From positions 3,019,565 to 3,083,564 of the forward strand of contig NZ_QENQ01000001.1 of the NCBI RefSeq assembly GCF_003096275.1: a stretch of DNA of 64,000 bases, read 5' to 3'. Positions within the stretch are counted from its first letter, which is position 1, and every line of letters begins with the position of its first letter. Of the stretch, positions 26,028-35,397 are shown piece by piece. A program made the translations under genes and the position numbers. The notes beneath the pieces are model-generated. The model had not been told where the DNA came from. It ran no database searches and saw only the letters and a list, made by a program, of their open reading frames with translations. The DNA comes from Sphingomonas pokkalii. Its GTDB lineage: Bacteria; Pseudomonadota; Alphaproteobacteria; Sphingomonadales; Sphingomonadaceae.

Positions 26028-27337
26028 GCCTGCCTGGCCTGATCGTTGCTGCACCGGCTTCGGGCAGCGGCAAGACCACGGTGATGCTGGGTCTGCTCCG
26101 CGCGCTGGCCGAGGACGGCGTGGTGGTGCAGCCGTTCAAGAACGGACCCGATTATATCGATCCCGCCTTTCACCGCGCGGCATGCGGGCGGCCATCGTTC
26201 AACCTGGACAGCTGGGCGATGGATCAAGACCTGCTCGACGCGATCGCGGCCGAGGGCACCGATGCCGATCTGATCTTGGCCGAAGGATCGATGGGGCTGT
26301 TCGACGGCGTCGCGCGGGAAGGCGCGAGCGGCACCGGCGCCACCGCCGATCTTGCGCGGCGAAACGGTTGGCCGGTGGTGCTGGTGCTCGACCTGTCCGG
26401 CCAGGCGCAGTCGGCGGCGGCCACCGCGCTCGGCTTTTCGCGGTTCGATCCGGCGGTGCCGTTCGCCGGGGTGATCCTGAACCGCGTCGCGAGCCCGCGT
26501 CATGAACGGCTCGTCCGGGCAGGTATGGCGGCTGCCGGGATCACCGTGCTGGGCGCATTGCCGCGCCGGGCGGATCTGGCGCTGCCGGAGCGGCACCTGG
26601 GGCTGGTGCAGGCGGTGGAGCATCCCGATCTCGATCGCCTGATCGCGGGATATGCGGCGTTCGTGCGCGAACATGTCGACCTGGCGGCGATTCGCGATGC
26701 CGCCGCGGCTTGCGGTCGCGCGGGCGTGGCAGGGCGAGGCCTGCCCATGCCGCCGGCCCAGCGCATCGCCATCGCCCAGGATGCGGCCTTTTCCTTCCTC
26801 TATCCGCATCTGCTGGAAGGTTGGCGCAAGGCGGGTGCGGAGATCCTGCCCTTCTCGCCGCTCGCGGATCAGGCGCCCAGCGCCGATGCCGATCTCGTCT
26901 GGCTGCCCGGCGGTTACCCGGAGCTTCATGCGGGGACCATCGCCGCCGCCGACGGATTCCTCACCGGCCTGCGTCGCCATGCCGAGGCGCGGCCGGTGCA
27001 TGGCGAGTGCGGCGGCTATATGGTGCTGGGCGAGGCGCTGATCGACAAGGCGGGAACGCGCCACCGCATGGCGGGGCTGCTCGGGCTCGTCACCAGCCAT
27101 GCCCAGCGGCGGATGCACCTGGGGTACCGGCGTGCGACGTTGCGCGCGCCGCTGGCCGGCATTCCCGCCGGGGCGCAGCTCATAGGCCATGAGTTCCACT
27201 ATTCCACCATCATCGCGCAAGCCGATGCGCCGCTTGCCGATGTAGCCGATGCGGAAGGCGCCGCGGTTGCCGAAACGGGATCGGTGCGCGGGCGGGTGAC
27301 CGGCAGCTTCTTCCATCTGATCGCGGCGGCGGCATGA
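26024..27337 (+). CDS. cobB: Hydrogenobyrinic acid a,c-diamide synthase CobB
   Basis: A 437-residue ATP- and glutamine-dependent amidotransferase. The N-terminal synthetase domain has the P-loop [19 protein letters not shown] and [20 protein letters not shown]. The C-terminal class I glutaminase-like domain has [11 protein letters not shown] and the nucleophile cysteine in [15 protein letters not shown]. It amidates the a and c carboxylates just before cobalt insertion by CobN. The symbol cobB follows the aerobic nomenclature. It overlaps cobM and cobF. Confidence 0.96.
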   Translation: MSLPGLIVAAPASGSGKTTVMLGLLRALAEDGVVVQPFKNGPDYIDPAFHRAACGRPSFNLDSWAMDQDLLDAIAAEGTDADLILAEGSMGLFDGVAREGASGTGATADLARRNGWPVVLVLDLSGQAQSAAATALGFSRFDPAVPFAGVILNRVASPRHERLVRAGMAAAGITVLGALPRRADLALPERHLGLVQAVEHPDLDRLIAGYAAFVREHVDLAAIRDAAAACGRAGVAGRGLPMPPAQRIAIAQDAAFSFLYPHLLEGWRKAGAEILPFSPLADQAPSADADLVWLPGGYPELHAGTIAAADGFLTGLRRHAEARPVHGECGGYMVLGEALIDKAGTRHRMAGLLGLVTSHAQRRMHLGYRRATLRAPLAGIPAGAQLIGHEFHYSTIIAQADAPLADVADAEGAAVAETGSVRGRVTGSFFHLIAAAA

Positions 27338-28074
27338 TCGCGCTGCATCTGATCGGTATCGGCACCGGCAACCCAGACCATCTGACCGGCGAGGCGGTAG
27401 GGGCGCTGAACGCTGCGGACCTGATCCTGGTGCCGCGCAAGGAAAATGCCGGCGATCTCGCCGACCTGCGCCATGCCATCTGCGCGGCCGTGCTGGCGCG
27501 GCCGGTGCCGATCGCCGAGTTCGACATGCCGGTGCGGGCCGGCGAGGGCGATTATGTGCAGGCCGTGCAGGATTGGCATGACGCCATTGCCACCGCCTGG
27601 CGCGCGGCCATCGCTGCCCATCTGCCGGGGGGAGGATCGGTAGCGCTGCTGGTATGGGGCGACCCTTCGCTCTACGACAGCACGTTGCGGATCGCCGCCC
27701 GGTTGCCGGACATTTCGGTGCGGGTGGTGCCCGGCATCACCAGCATACAGGCGCTCACCGCCGCCCATGCGATTCCGCTCAACGCGCTGGCGGGCGCAGT
27801 GACGATCACCACCGGGCGGCTGCTGCGCCGCCAGGGCTGGCCCGATGGCGCCGATACGCTGGTGGTGATGCTGGACGGCGGCTGTGCCTTCGAAACGCTC
27901 GACCCGGTGGGGCTCGCCATCTGGTGGGGCGCCTATCTGGGAATGCCGCAACAGGCGCTGGACCACGGCCCGCTGGCCGAGGCAGGCCCCCGCATCGCCG
28001 CCAGGCGCGCCGCGCTCCGTGCCCGCCATGGCTGGATCATGGACGTCACGCTGCTTCGAAAGGAATCCCGATGA
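27334..28074 (+). CDS. cobF: Precorrin-6A synthase (deacetylating) CobF
   Basis: A 246-residue SAM-dependent C1-methyltransferase. Landmarks are LIGIGTGNPDHLTGEAVGAL, DLILVPRKENAGDLADLR, VWGDPSLYDSTLRIA, VVPGITSIQALTAAHAIPLN and DGGCAFETLDP. CobF is found only in the aerobic pathway, which supports the reading from cobG. It has ATGA overlaps with cobB and cobO. Confidence 0.96.
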   Translation: MIALHLIGIGTGNPDHLTGEAVGALNAADLILVPRKENAGDLADLRHAICAAVLARPVPIAEFDMPVRAGEGDYVQAVQDWHDAIATAWRAAIAAHLPGGGSVALLVWGDPSLYDSTLRIAARLPDISVRVVPGITSIQALTAAHAIPLNALAGAVTITTGRLLRRQGWPDGADTLVVMLDGGCAFETLDPVGLAIWWGAYLGMPQQALDHGPLAEAGPRIAARRAALRARHGWIMDVTLLRKESR

Positions 28075-28673
28075 CCCGCGACGAGGAAGCCCATGCCGAA
28101 AAGATGCGCAGGATCCAGGCCGCCCGCGCGACGATGATGGAGACGAAGACCGAGGAAAAGGGACTGCTGATCGTCCATACCGGCAAGGGCAAGGGCAAGA
28201 GCAGCGCCGCCATGGGCATGGTCGTCCGCGCGATCGGGCACGGCATGAAGGTCGGCGTCGTCCAGTTCATCAAGGGGGCGATGCACACCGGCGAGAAGGC
28301 AGTGTTCGATGCCTTTCCCGAGCAGGTGGAATTCAAGCCGATGGGCGAAGGCTTCACCTGGGATACGCAGGATCGCGCCCGCGATATCGCCGTCACCCGC
28401 ACCGCCTGGGAAGAAGTGAAGCGGATGATCGCCGATCCCGGTTATCACATGGTGCTGGCGGACGAACTGAATATCGCGCTGCGCTACGACTATATGCCGC
28501 TGGACGAGGTGCTGGCGGTGTTCGCGGCGCGTCCGCCAATGAAGCATGTGATCGTCACCGGCCGCAATGCGCCCGATGCGCTGATCGACGCCGCCGACCT
28601 CGTAACCGAGATGACGCAGGTGAAGCATCCCTTCCGTTCCGGCGTGAAGGCACAGGCCGGGATCGAGTTCTGA
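28071..28673 (+). CDS. cobO: Cob(I)yrinic acid a,c-diamide adenosyltransferase CobO
   Basis: A 200-residue CobA/CobO-type corrinoid adenosyltransferase. The unusual P-loop IVHTGKGKGKSSAAMGM is near residue 34, and VGVVQFIKGAMHTGE and LADELNIALRYDYMPLDEVL follow. It transfers the adenosyl group from ATP to the reduced cobalt. The start ATG overlaps the cobF stop, and the stop overlaps the probable CTG start of bluB. Confidence 0.97.
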   Translation: MTRDEEAHAEKMRRIQAARATMMETKTEEKGLLIVHTGKGKGKSSAAMGMVVRAIGHGMKVGVVQFIKGAMHTGEKAVFDAFPEQVEFKPMGEGFTWDTQDRARDIAVTRTAWEEVKRMIADPGYHMVLADELNIALRYDYMPLDEVLAVFAARPPMKHVIVTGRNAPDALIDAADLVTEMTQVKHPFRSGVKAQAGIEF

Positions 28674-29314
28674 GCAACGCGCCCGCCTTCGACGCCGATT
28701 TCCGGCGGCAGTTCGATGCGCTGCTGCGCTGGCGACGCGACGTGCGCCACTTCGCCGCCGATCCGGTGGCGGCGGCGGAGATGGACGATCTGTTCGCCTG
28801 CATGGCGCTTGCGCCGTCGGTGGGGAATGCCCAGCCCTGGCGGGTGGTGCGGCTATGCTCGCCGGGCATTCGGGCCAGCCTCGCCGCGCATGTCGATGGC
28901 GAGAATGCACGGGCGGCATCGGCCTATGCCGGGCAGTCGCGCGATGCCGCCTATCGCGCCCTCAAGCTTCACGGCATCCGCGAGGCGCCGGAGCTTCTCG
29001 CCGTCTTCTGCGACGAAGCGCCGGGGGCGGGGCATGGTCTGGGCATTGCCACCATGCCGGAAATGCTGCGCTATTCCTGCGTCACCGCGATCCACACCTT
29101 GTGGCTGGCCGCGCGCGTGCGCGGGCTCGGCATGGGCTGGGTTTCCATTCTCGATCCGCACGCGGTTGCCGCGATGCTCGACGTTCCTGCGCGCTGGTCG
29201 CTGATTGCGCTGCTGTGCATCGGCTATCCCGCCGTGGATTCCGACCGACCCGAACTCGAGCAGCGCGGCTGGCAGGCACGCGAGCCGATGGCCGACCGCC
29301 TGTTCGAACGATAA
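28670..29314 (+). CDS. bluB: 5,6-Dimethylbenzimidazole synthase BluB, probable CTG start
   Basis: A 214-residue flavin destructase that splits FMNH2 with oxygen to form DMB, the lower ligand of cobalamin. Landmarks are FRRQFDALLRWRRDVRHFAA near residue 8, MALAPSVGNAQPWRVVRL, and GLGMGWVSILDPHAVAAMLD. In this frame no ATG, GTG or TTG lies between the cobO coding end and the conserved N-terminus. CTG at 28670, overlapping the cobO TGA as CTGA, is the best start and implies coupled translation. A first GTG at 28742 would remove the conserved N-terminal helix. Confidence 0.9.
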   Translation: MSNAPAFDADFRRQFDALLRWRRDVRHFAADPVAAAEMDDLFACMALAPSVGNAQPWRVVRLCSPGIRASLAAHVDGENARAASAYAGQSRDAAYRALKLHGIREAPELLAVFCDEAPGAGHGLGIATMPEMLRYSCVTAIHTLWLAARVRGLGMGWVSILDPHAVAAMLDVPARWSLIALLCIGYPAVDSDRPELEQRGWQAREPMADRLFER

Positions 29315-29336
29315 CCCCTTTCCAGGAGAACCCTTG

Positions 29337-29744
29337 ATGCTGAAGCCCGTGGAAGACGGCCCCGCGATCGTCGCCTGCAATACCTGTCGCCACAGTGTCG
29401 CCCTGCGCGAGGATGCAGAAGGCGTGCGTGGCGGCGCGCGGCTGGTGGAGGCGTTGCGCGCCGTGCAGGCGAAGGACGCACGCTATGCCGGTGTCGCCGT
29501 GCAGGAAATGCCATGCCTGTTCGCCTGCAACGAGCATTGCACCGTGCATCTGCGCGCGCCCGGCAAGGTCGGCTATGTGCTCGGCCGCTTCACGCCCGAC
29601 GCAGATGCGGCCCAGGCCATTCTCGATTATGCCGTCCACTATGCCGCCAGCGAACATGGCCGTGTACCGTTCAAGGAATGGCCGCAGGGGGTGAAGGGCC
29701 ATTTCCTCGTCCGCACGCCCCCGCCTGGCTTCGTTGCGGAGTGA
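29337..29744 (+). CDS. DUF1636 family protein of the cobalamin operon
   Basis: A 135-residue soluble protein with a clear ribosome site (AGGAG, 9 bases before the ATG). The pattern of cysteines, ACNTCRHS near residue 14 and MPCLFACNEHC near residue 59, suggests a metal or iron-sulfur site in a thioredoxin-like ferredoxin fold. DUF1636 genes are recurrent neighbours of cobalamin genes and riboswitches. The function is unknown; cobalt handling or electron transfer to a cob enzyme are guesses from context. It is the last gene of the operon, convergent with the exporter permease. Confidence 0.75.
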   Translation: MLKPVEDGPAIVACNTCRHSVALREDAEGVRGGARLVEALRAVQAKDARYAGVAVQEMPCLFACNEHCTVHLRAPGKVGYVLGRFTPDADAAQAILDYAVHYAASEHGRVPFKEWPQGVKGHFLVRTPPPGFVAE

Positions 29745-29751
29745 CGCCGCA

Positions 29752-32196
29752 TCATTCGTGCCGCAGCGCCCAGGCCGGTGCGGCACGGCTCGCCCGCAGC
29801 GACTGGCCCAGCACGGTCACCACCGCAATGGCGGTGGCGATCAGGCTGGCGCCGAGGAAGTAAAGCGGCGACAGCGCGATCCGGTCGCCAAAGCCCGCCA
29901 GCCATGTCCGCGCGGCGAACCAGGCCAGCGGCCAGGCGAGCAGGTTGGCGAGCAGCACCGGCCGCAGGAACTGGCCGACCAGCAGGCGCACGACGTCGCT
30001 CGCCGAGGCGCCGAGCGCCTTGCGAATGCCGATTTCCTTCACCCGTCGCGCGGTGCTGAACGCGGCCAGCCCCCACAGCCCGACACAACCGATCAGCACC
30101 GCGAGTCCCGTGCCGATGCCGACCAGCCGAGTCGCCCGCTCGTCCTCCCGATAAAGATCGGCCAGCCGGTGATCGGCGGTATCGCCGCGGAACGGCACTT
30201 GCGGGATGATCCGTCGCCAGCTTTCCTCCACCTTGTCGAGCATCGCGCGCGGATCGCCGGTGAAGCGCACCGCGCCGATATGCAGATACACGGCGTTCGG
30301 CGTGTACATGTAGTAGCTGCCGGTATCGGCGGTACGCGCCGAGAAGAACCGTAGCTCGTCGATCACGCCGATGATCGTCCGGGGGCGGGGATTGCCCACG
30401 GTCTTGCCGATCGCTTCCTCCGGCGTGCGGAAGCCGAGTGTGGCCAGCGCCTGGCGATTGAGGATGACGTTCCGCCCGAGATTCCACCGCTTCCAATCGC
30501 TGGAATCGTCGGCGGCGTGGGCGTTGTCGAACAGGCGGCCGGCCAGCAGGCGGGGGCGATACGTGTCGAAAAAGCCGGGGCCGACGCTGACCAGCCGCAG
30601 CATCGGACCGGTACCCGGCGGTCCGGGCTGTTCGACGATATCGATATTGCTCGTGCCTTCACCGCCAGGCGCGATGTTCGCGGTGCCGACACTCTGGACG
30701 CCGGGCAGTGCCTGCAGCGCGCGGAGCATGGTTCTGGCCTGGTCCTGGCCGATCTTCGGATCGGCGAGCGACGCGATGGTGATCAGTCCTTCGCGGCGAA
30801 AGCCAAGGTCCGCCGCGCGCAGATGGCGCATCTGCACGGCCATCACCACCGTGCCGATCAAGAAGGCGATGGCGAGGCCGAACTGGAGCACCACCAGCGC
30901 CTCACGCAGCCGTGCGCCGGCATTGCCACCCCCCGGCGCGCGCGCCGAAGCGAGTACGGTGGCGGCGGGAAAGCGCGACAGGACGAGCGCCGGGTAGAAG
31001 CCGCCGGCCAGCCCGACGACCAGCGTCACGCCCGCGAGCAGCGGCAACGCCCAGCCATAGGGCATCGCGAGCGAGGTGCCACCCGCGGCATTCACCAGCG
31101 GCAGCCCCACTTCCGCAAGCATCAGCCCGAGCAGCGCGGCAATGGCGACGGCCGCGATCGCCTCGCCCAGGAACTGGCCGATCAGCGCAGCGCGGCTGGC
31201 GCCCACCACCTTGCGCAACGCCACTTCCCGGGCGCGCAGACCGGCGCGGGCGGTGGCGAGGTTCACATAATTGACGATGCCGATCAGCAGCGTGAGCAGC
31301 CCGATGGTACCCAGGGTCGCCACCATCAGCTGCCGGCTGGCGCTTTCGGAGCCCATCGGCTTCAGATGCGTGTCCGCGATCGGAACGAGCGGCTGGGACA
31401 GCCATCTTGAAGCGCCGGGCCCGAAATCGACCTTGGCACGGCGATCGATGAAGGGGGGCAGCTTCGCGGCAAAGGCGCGTGCAGCCTCCGGCGTTTCGAA
31501 CCGCAGGAAGGTCGCGACCGATGCGGTGCCCCATTTGTACCAGGTCCATTCGGAAGGCGGCGGCGTTTTCGGGATCGGGATGAGGATGGCGAGGTGCAAC
31601 TCGCTGTTCTTCGGCAGATCCTCGAACACCCCGACGACGTGGTAATTGGCGGGCGCGTCCATGCTGACGGTGATCGTCTGCCCGATCGGATCGGCGCTGC
31701 CGAAATAGCGTCGCGCCGCGGATCGGCTGAGCAGCGCGGCCGTGGGGTCCGCCAGCGCGCCGGCGCCGGCGCCCTGCACCATCGGCAGTGCGAACACGTC
31801 GAAGAAGCTGGGATCGACCTGCGCGACATCCTCGGTTGTCGCGACCCCGCCGCGCAGCACCGCGCCGCCGCGTTCCCCGATGGCGCGGTCGCCGCCACGG
31901 ATCCGCGTGCCGATCAGGCCGGGAAAATCCTCCCGCATCATTTCGAACAGGCCCGCCATGGTTGCCGGATAGGCGCCGTTGAACGGGCTGCCGGGAAACT
32001 GCACGGCGGTATCCACGCGGTAGATCCGGTCGGAGCGCGGTATCCAACGCTCGTAGCTCGTCTCGAAGCGGACATAGAGCGCAAGCACCAGGAAGGTGGC
32101 GATCCCCACCGCCAGCCCGCCAATGGTGAGCGCGGCATAGAGCTTGTCGCGGGTGAGCGAACGATACAGAGCGATCCAGGCAAGGCGGGGCATCAT
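29752..32196 (-). CDS. MacB/FtsX-type ABC transporter permease (second of two)
   Basis: An 814-residue inner-membrane protein with the layout TM1 - large periplasmic domain - three TMs - second long domain - three TMs. The N-terminal MacB periplasmic core domain follows LYAALTIGGLAVGIATFLVL. FtsX cores are near residues 285-420 (IVNYVNLATARAGLRAREVA) and at the C-terminus (RVKEIGIRKALGASASDVVR). FtsX-fold permeases are usually mechanotransmission exporters, not classical channels. It follows its paralogue after 5 bases and ends the operon. Confidence 0.9.
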   Translation of the reverse strand: MMPRLAWIALYRSLTRDKLYAALTIGGLAVGIATFLVLALYVRFETSYERWIPRSDRIYRVDTAVQFPGSPFNGAYPATMAGLFEMMREDFPGLIGTRIRGGDRAIGERGGAVLRGGVATTEDVAQVDPSFFDVFALPMVQGAGAGALADPTAALLSRSAARRYFGSADPIGQTITVSMDAPANYHVVGVFEDLPKNSELHLAILIPIPKTPPPSEWTWYKWGTASVATFLRFETPEAARAFAAKLPPFIDRRAKVDFGPGASRWLSQPLVPIADTHLKPMGSESASRQLMVATLGTIGLLTLLIGIVNYVNLATARAGLRAREVALRKVVGASRAALIGQFLGEAIAAVAIAALLGLMLAEVGLPLVNAAGGTSLAMPYGWALPLLAGVTLVVGLAGGFYPALVLSRFPAATVLASARAPGGGNAGARLREALVVLQFGLAIAFLIGTVVMAVQMRHLRAADLGFRREGLITIASLADPKIGQDQARTMLRALQALPGVQSVGTANIAPGGEGTSNIDIVEQPGPPGTGPMLRLVSVGPGFFDTYRPRLLAGRLFDNAHAADDSSDWKRWNLGRNVILNRQALATLGFRTPEEAIGKTVGNPRPRTIIGVIDELRFFSARTADTGSYYMYTPNAVYLHIGAVRFTGDPRAMLDKVEESWRRIIPQVPFRGDTADHRLADLYREDERATRLVGIGTGLAVLIGCVGLWGLAAFSTARRVKEIGIRKALGASASDVVRLLVGQFLRPVLLANLLAWPLAWFAARTWLAGFGDRIALSPLYFLGASLIATAIAVVTVLGQSLRASRAAPAWALRHE

Positions 32197-32201
32197 GGCT
32201 C

Positions 32202-34613
32202 CTATTCGTAGCGTAGCGCGCGGGCGGGTTCGGCGCGGGCGACGCGCCAGGACTGGCCGATCACCGTGGCCACCGCGATCAGCACGGCGATGGCGGAGGC
32301 CAGCAGGAAATAGGCCGGCGACAGGCCGATCCGGTCGTCGAAGGTCGACAGCCAGCGCTGCATCGCCACCCAGGCCAGCGGCCAGGCGATCAGGTTGGCG
32401 AACAGCACCGGCCGCAGGAACTTGCCGACCAGCAGCTGAAGCACGTCCCGCGTCGAGGCGCCGAGCGCCTTGCGGATGCCGATCTCCTTGATCCGCCGTG
32501 TCGTGTCGAACGCCGCGAGCCCGTAAAGCCCGATGCAGCCGATCGCGATCGCCAGCACCGCACCCATGGTGAAGAGACGGCCGCGGCGCGTGTCCTGCTC
32601 GTAATAGGCCTTGTAGAGATTTTCCTCGATGGTGCGGCCTTCGAAGGGTTCGGTCGGCACGATGCGCTTCCAGCTGGCCTCCACCGCGTCGGCCATCTTC
32701 TGCGGATCGCCGCTGTACCGGATCGTGATGAAGGCGTCGTTGAGCGGGCGGCTGTCATAGCGGTAGAAGGTCCCGGCGATTGCCTCGCGCGGACCGCGGA
32801 AGCGGAGATCGTCGACGACGCCGATGATCGTCATCATGCCGTTGCCGTCCACCTGCTTGCCGATCGCCGCTTGCGGACTGGCGAAGCCGAGCAGGCCTAC
32901 CGCGGTGCGATTGATCACGGTGTTGAAAGCAGGGGTGCTGCCTTTGACATGCTGGGCCATGTCGTCCGACGGGCGGGACGGGTCGAGCTGCCGGCCGGCG
33001 ATCAGACGCGCGCCGAACGTGTCGAAATACCCTTCTCCGATCCGTACATCCATCAGCGAGGGCGACCGTATCCCCTGCATGCCCGGCTGGTAGATGGAGG
33101 AGAAATTGGTGACGCTCTGGTCGCCGGGCGCGTTCTGGGCGAGGGTGACGTGGCTGACGCCCGGCAGTGCGGCAAAGGTGCGCAGCAGGGCGCGTTTCTG
33201 CTCGGGCAGGATCGAGCCACTGTTGAGCGAGCGTACGACATAGAGGCCGTCGCGCCGGAAGCCGAGATCGGCATTGCGGACATGGTTGGCCTGGGCGAGC
33301 ATGACGGTGGTGCCGATCGCGAAGGCGATGGCGACGGCGAACTGGACAATCACCAGCCCGGCGCGGACGCGGGCACCGGCCCGGCCGCCGCCGGGCGCGC
33401 GGGCAGCTGCAAGGACGGCGGCGGGACGGAAACCCGCCAGCACGGCTGCCGGATACAGGCCGGCGATCATGCCGACCAGCAATATGAGGGGAACCAGCAG
33501 AAGAAGGACGCTGTCCGTTCCGACATAGGTGAGGTGCAGCGACATGCCGCCGGCGGCGTTGACCAGGGGCAGCGCGATTTCGGTAAGGGCGAGGCCGATC
33601 AGCGCCGACAAGGCGACGGTCAGCATCGCTTCGATCATGAACTGGCGGATCAACGAGCGCCGCGTGCCGCCCAGCACCTTGCGCACCGCGACTTCCCGTG
33701 CCCGCAATCCGGCGCGGGCGGTAGCGAGGTTGATATAGTTCACGATCGCGATCAGCAGCGTGAGCACGCCCACCGCGCCCAGCGTGGTCACCACCGCGCG
33801 ATCGGATGCCGCATACAGGTGGTTGTCGACCAGGGGGCGCAGCGACTGTTCCCACTGCCCTTTCTTGATGTCGTCGCCGAACACCCGCCGCGCGGCGAAC
33901 CGAGCGAGTTCCCCTTCGAACTGCCTGGCCGCGGCGCGATCGGGGAATCGCAGCAAGGTAACCAGCGAGGTGCTGCCCCAATGATCGAACCATTCGTTGG
34001 CGAAGCGGGATGCGACCAGCGGCACGAACAGTTCGGACGTATAGCTCTGGTCCTTGCGCATGTCGGCGATCACGGCCCCGACGCGGTAGGTATAGGTGGT
34101 GCCGTTGGCGATGACGGTCAGGCTCCGGCCGATCGGCGACTTGGGGCCGAAATAGCTGGTTGCCGCGCGCTGGGTGAGCACGAGGCCGTCCGGATCGGCC
34201 AGGGTGCGCGTCGGATCGCCGGCAACGACGGGAAGCCGCATCAGCGCGAAGAAATTGGGATCGACGGCCGCCATCGCCTCGCGGGTGTTCGAGCTGCCCT
34301 GGCGCACCGTCGCGCCCATCTGCGCGATCCGGGCTCCCTGCAGCTGCGGATAATCGGCACGCAGCTGGAGCAGCTCGTTGCCCATGGTGTAGGGGCTCGG
34401 CGTCTCCGGATAGCCCGGCATGTGGTAGGTTTCCTGGACCACATAGAGCTGGTCCGCGCCGGGGATCCAGCGGTCGAACCCCGTCTCGAACCGGACGAAC
34501 AGGCTCAGCACCAGGAACACCGCGATTCCCAGCGCCAGCCCGCCGATATTGAGCGCGGCGAACAGCTTGTGGCGGGTGAGAGAGCGATAGAAGCTGGTGA
34601 AGGCGGACGTCAT
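32202..34613 (-). CDS. MacB/FtsX-type ABC transporter permease (first of two)
   Basis: An 803-residue paralogue of the next gene, with the same duplicated FtsX layout. The N-terminus is HKLFAALNIGGLALGIAVFL, IVNYINLATARAGLRAREVA lies in the first FtsX core, and RIKEIGIRKALGASTRDVLQ lies in the last. The pair probably forms a heterodimer driven by the ATPase upstream. The frame is open to 34781, but ATG 34613, overlapping the micropeptide stop as ATGA, is the real start. Confidence 0.9.
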   Translation of the reverse strand: MTSAFTSFYRSLTRHKLFAALNIGGLALGIAVFLVLSLFVRFETGFDRWIPGADQLYVVQETYHMPGYPETPSPYTMGNELLQLRADYPQLQGARIAQMGATVRQGSSNTREAMAAVDPNFFALMRLPVVAGDPTRTLADPDGLVLTQRAATSYFGPKSPIGRSLTVIANGTTYTYRVGAVIADMRKDQSYTSELFVPLVASRFANEWFDHWGSTSLVTLLRFPDRAAARQFEGELARFAARRVFGDDIKKGQWEQSLRPLVDNHLYAASDRAVVTTLGAVGVLTLLIAIVNYINLATARAGLRAREVAVRKVLGGTRRSLIRQFMIEAMLTVALSALIGLALTEIALPLVNAAGGMSLHLTYVGTDSVLLLLVPLILLVGMIAGLYPAAVLAGFRPAAVLAAARAPGGGRAGARVRAGLVIVQFAVAIAFAIGTTVMLAQANHVRNADLGFRRDGLYVVRSLNSGSILPEQKRALLRTFAALPGVSHVTLAQNAPGDQSVTNFSSIYQPGMQGIRSPSLMDVRIGEGYFDTFGARLIAGRQLDPSRPSDDMAQHVKGSTPAFNTVINRTAVGLLGFASPQAAIGKQVDGNGMMTIIGVVDDLRFRGPREAIAGTFYRYDSRPLNDAFITIRYSGDPQKMADAVEASWKRIVPTEPFEGRTIEENLYKAYYEQDTRRGRLFTMGAVLAIAIGCIGLYGLAAFDTTRRIKEIGIRKALGASTRDVLQLLVGKFLRPVLFANLIAWPLAWVAMQRWLSTFDDRIGLSPAYFLLASAIAVLIAVATVIGQSWRVARAEPARALRYE

Positions 34614-34711
34614 GGCGTCACTCCCGGTTCGCGGGTGGCGGAGAGATGGCGGAGCAGGACGACCGCAAGGAGCAGCAGTACCAGCACCGTCAGCGCGCGA
34701 TCGAGCTTCAC
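34610..34711 (-). CDS. 33-residue single-span membrane micropeptide
   Basis: A small open frame exactly fills the gap between the ATPase and the first permease. It starts at GTG 34711, overlapping the ATPase TGA (GTGA), and its stop overlaps the permease ATG (ATGA). The peptide has a short charged N-terminus, one strongly hydrophobic stretch (ALTVLVLLLLAVVLL) and a polar tail with Arg and Glu. The two 4-base overlaps match the coupling style of the rest of the operon. I know no named family; a small accessory subunit of the exporter is an inference, and a pure coupling leader is the alternative. Confidence 0.5.
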   Translation of the reverse strand: MKLDRALTVLVLLLLAVVLLRHLSATREPGVTP

Positions 34712-35388
34712 GCCGCCCGCCGAACCGCGGAGAGGATCCTGCCATCGAGCATGTGCACCGTCCGGCGCGCGATATCGGCATGGGCCGGAGAGTGGGTGAC
34801 CATCACGATCGTCGCACCATCGGCGTTGAGGCGGGTGAGGATGTCCATCACCTGCGCGCCGTTTTCGGTATCGAGGTTGCCGGTCGGTTCGTCCGCCAGG
34901 ATCAGCTTCGGTTCCCCGACAATCGCGCGGGCGATCGCGGCGCGCTGCTGCTGCCCGCCCGAAAGCTGGTGCGGATGGTGGTTGCGGCGATGGGCGATGC
35001 CGACCCGGTCCATCGCCGCATCCACCCGTTCGCGCTTCTCGCGCGCGGGCATCGAGCGATAGGCGAGCGCCAGCGCCACATTCTCGGCGATGGTCAGCTC
35101 GTCGATCAGGTTGAAGCTCTGGAACACGAAGCCGAGCCGGTCGCGGCGGAGCTTGGCCAGTTGCGCCTCGGGTGCCTTGGCGATGTCCTCGCCCTCGAAC
35201 AGATAGGTGCCGCTGGTCGGCCGGTCGATCGTGCCGAGGATGTTGAGCAGTGTCGACTTGCCGCATCCCGACGGGCCCATGATCGCGACGAATTCGCCGG
35301 CCTGCACGCTCAGGTCGATATCTGCGAGCGCGGTCGTTTCCACTTCGTCGGAACGATAGGCGCGATGGATGGCGTTCAGTTCGATCAT
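34708..35388 (-). CDS. ABC exporter ATPase, MacB/LolD type
   Basis: A 226-residue ATP-binding subunit. It has Walker A GPSGCGKST near residue 39, the signature LSGGQQQRAAIARAIVGEP, Walker B LILADEPTGNLD, and the H-loop TH. GNLDTENGAQVMDIL is diagnostic of the MacB/LolD/FtsE group. It energises the two FtsX-type permeases that follow. It lies 9 bases after the adaptor gene. Confidence 0.95.
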   Translation of the reverse strand: MIELNAIHRAYRSDEVETTALADIDLSVQAGEFVAIMGPSGCGKSTLLNILGTIDRPTSGTYLFEGEDIAKAPEAQLAKLRRDRLGFVFQSFNLIDELTIAENVALALAYRSMPAREKRERVDAAMDRVGIAHRRNHHPHQLSGGQQQRAAIARAIVGEPKLILADEPTGNLDTENGAQVMDILTRLNADGATIVMVTHSPAHADIARRTVHMLDGRILSAVRRAA

Positions 35389-35397
35389 GGCGGGCTC

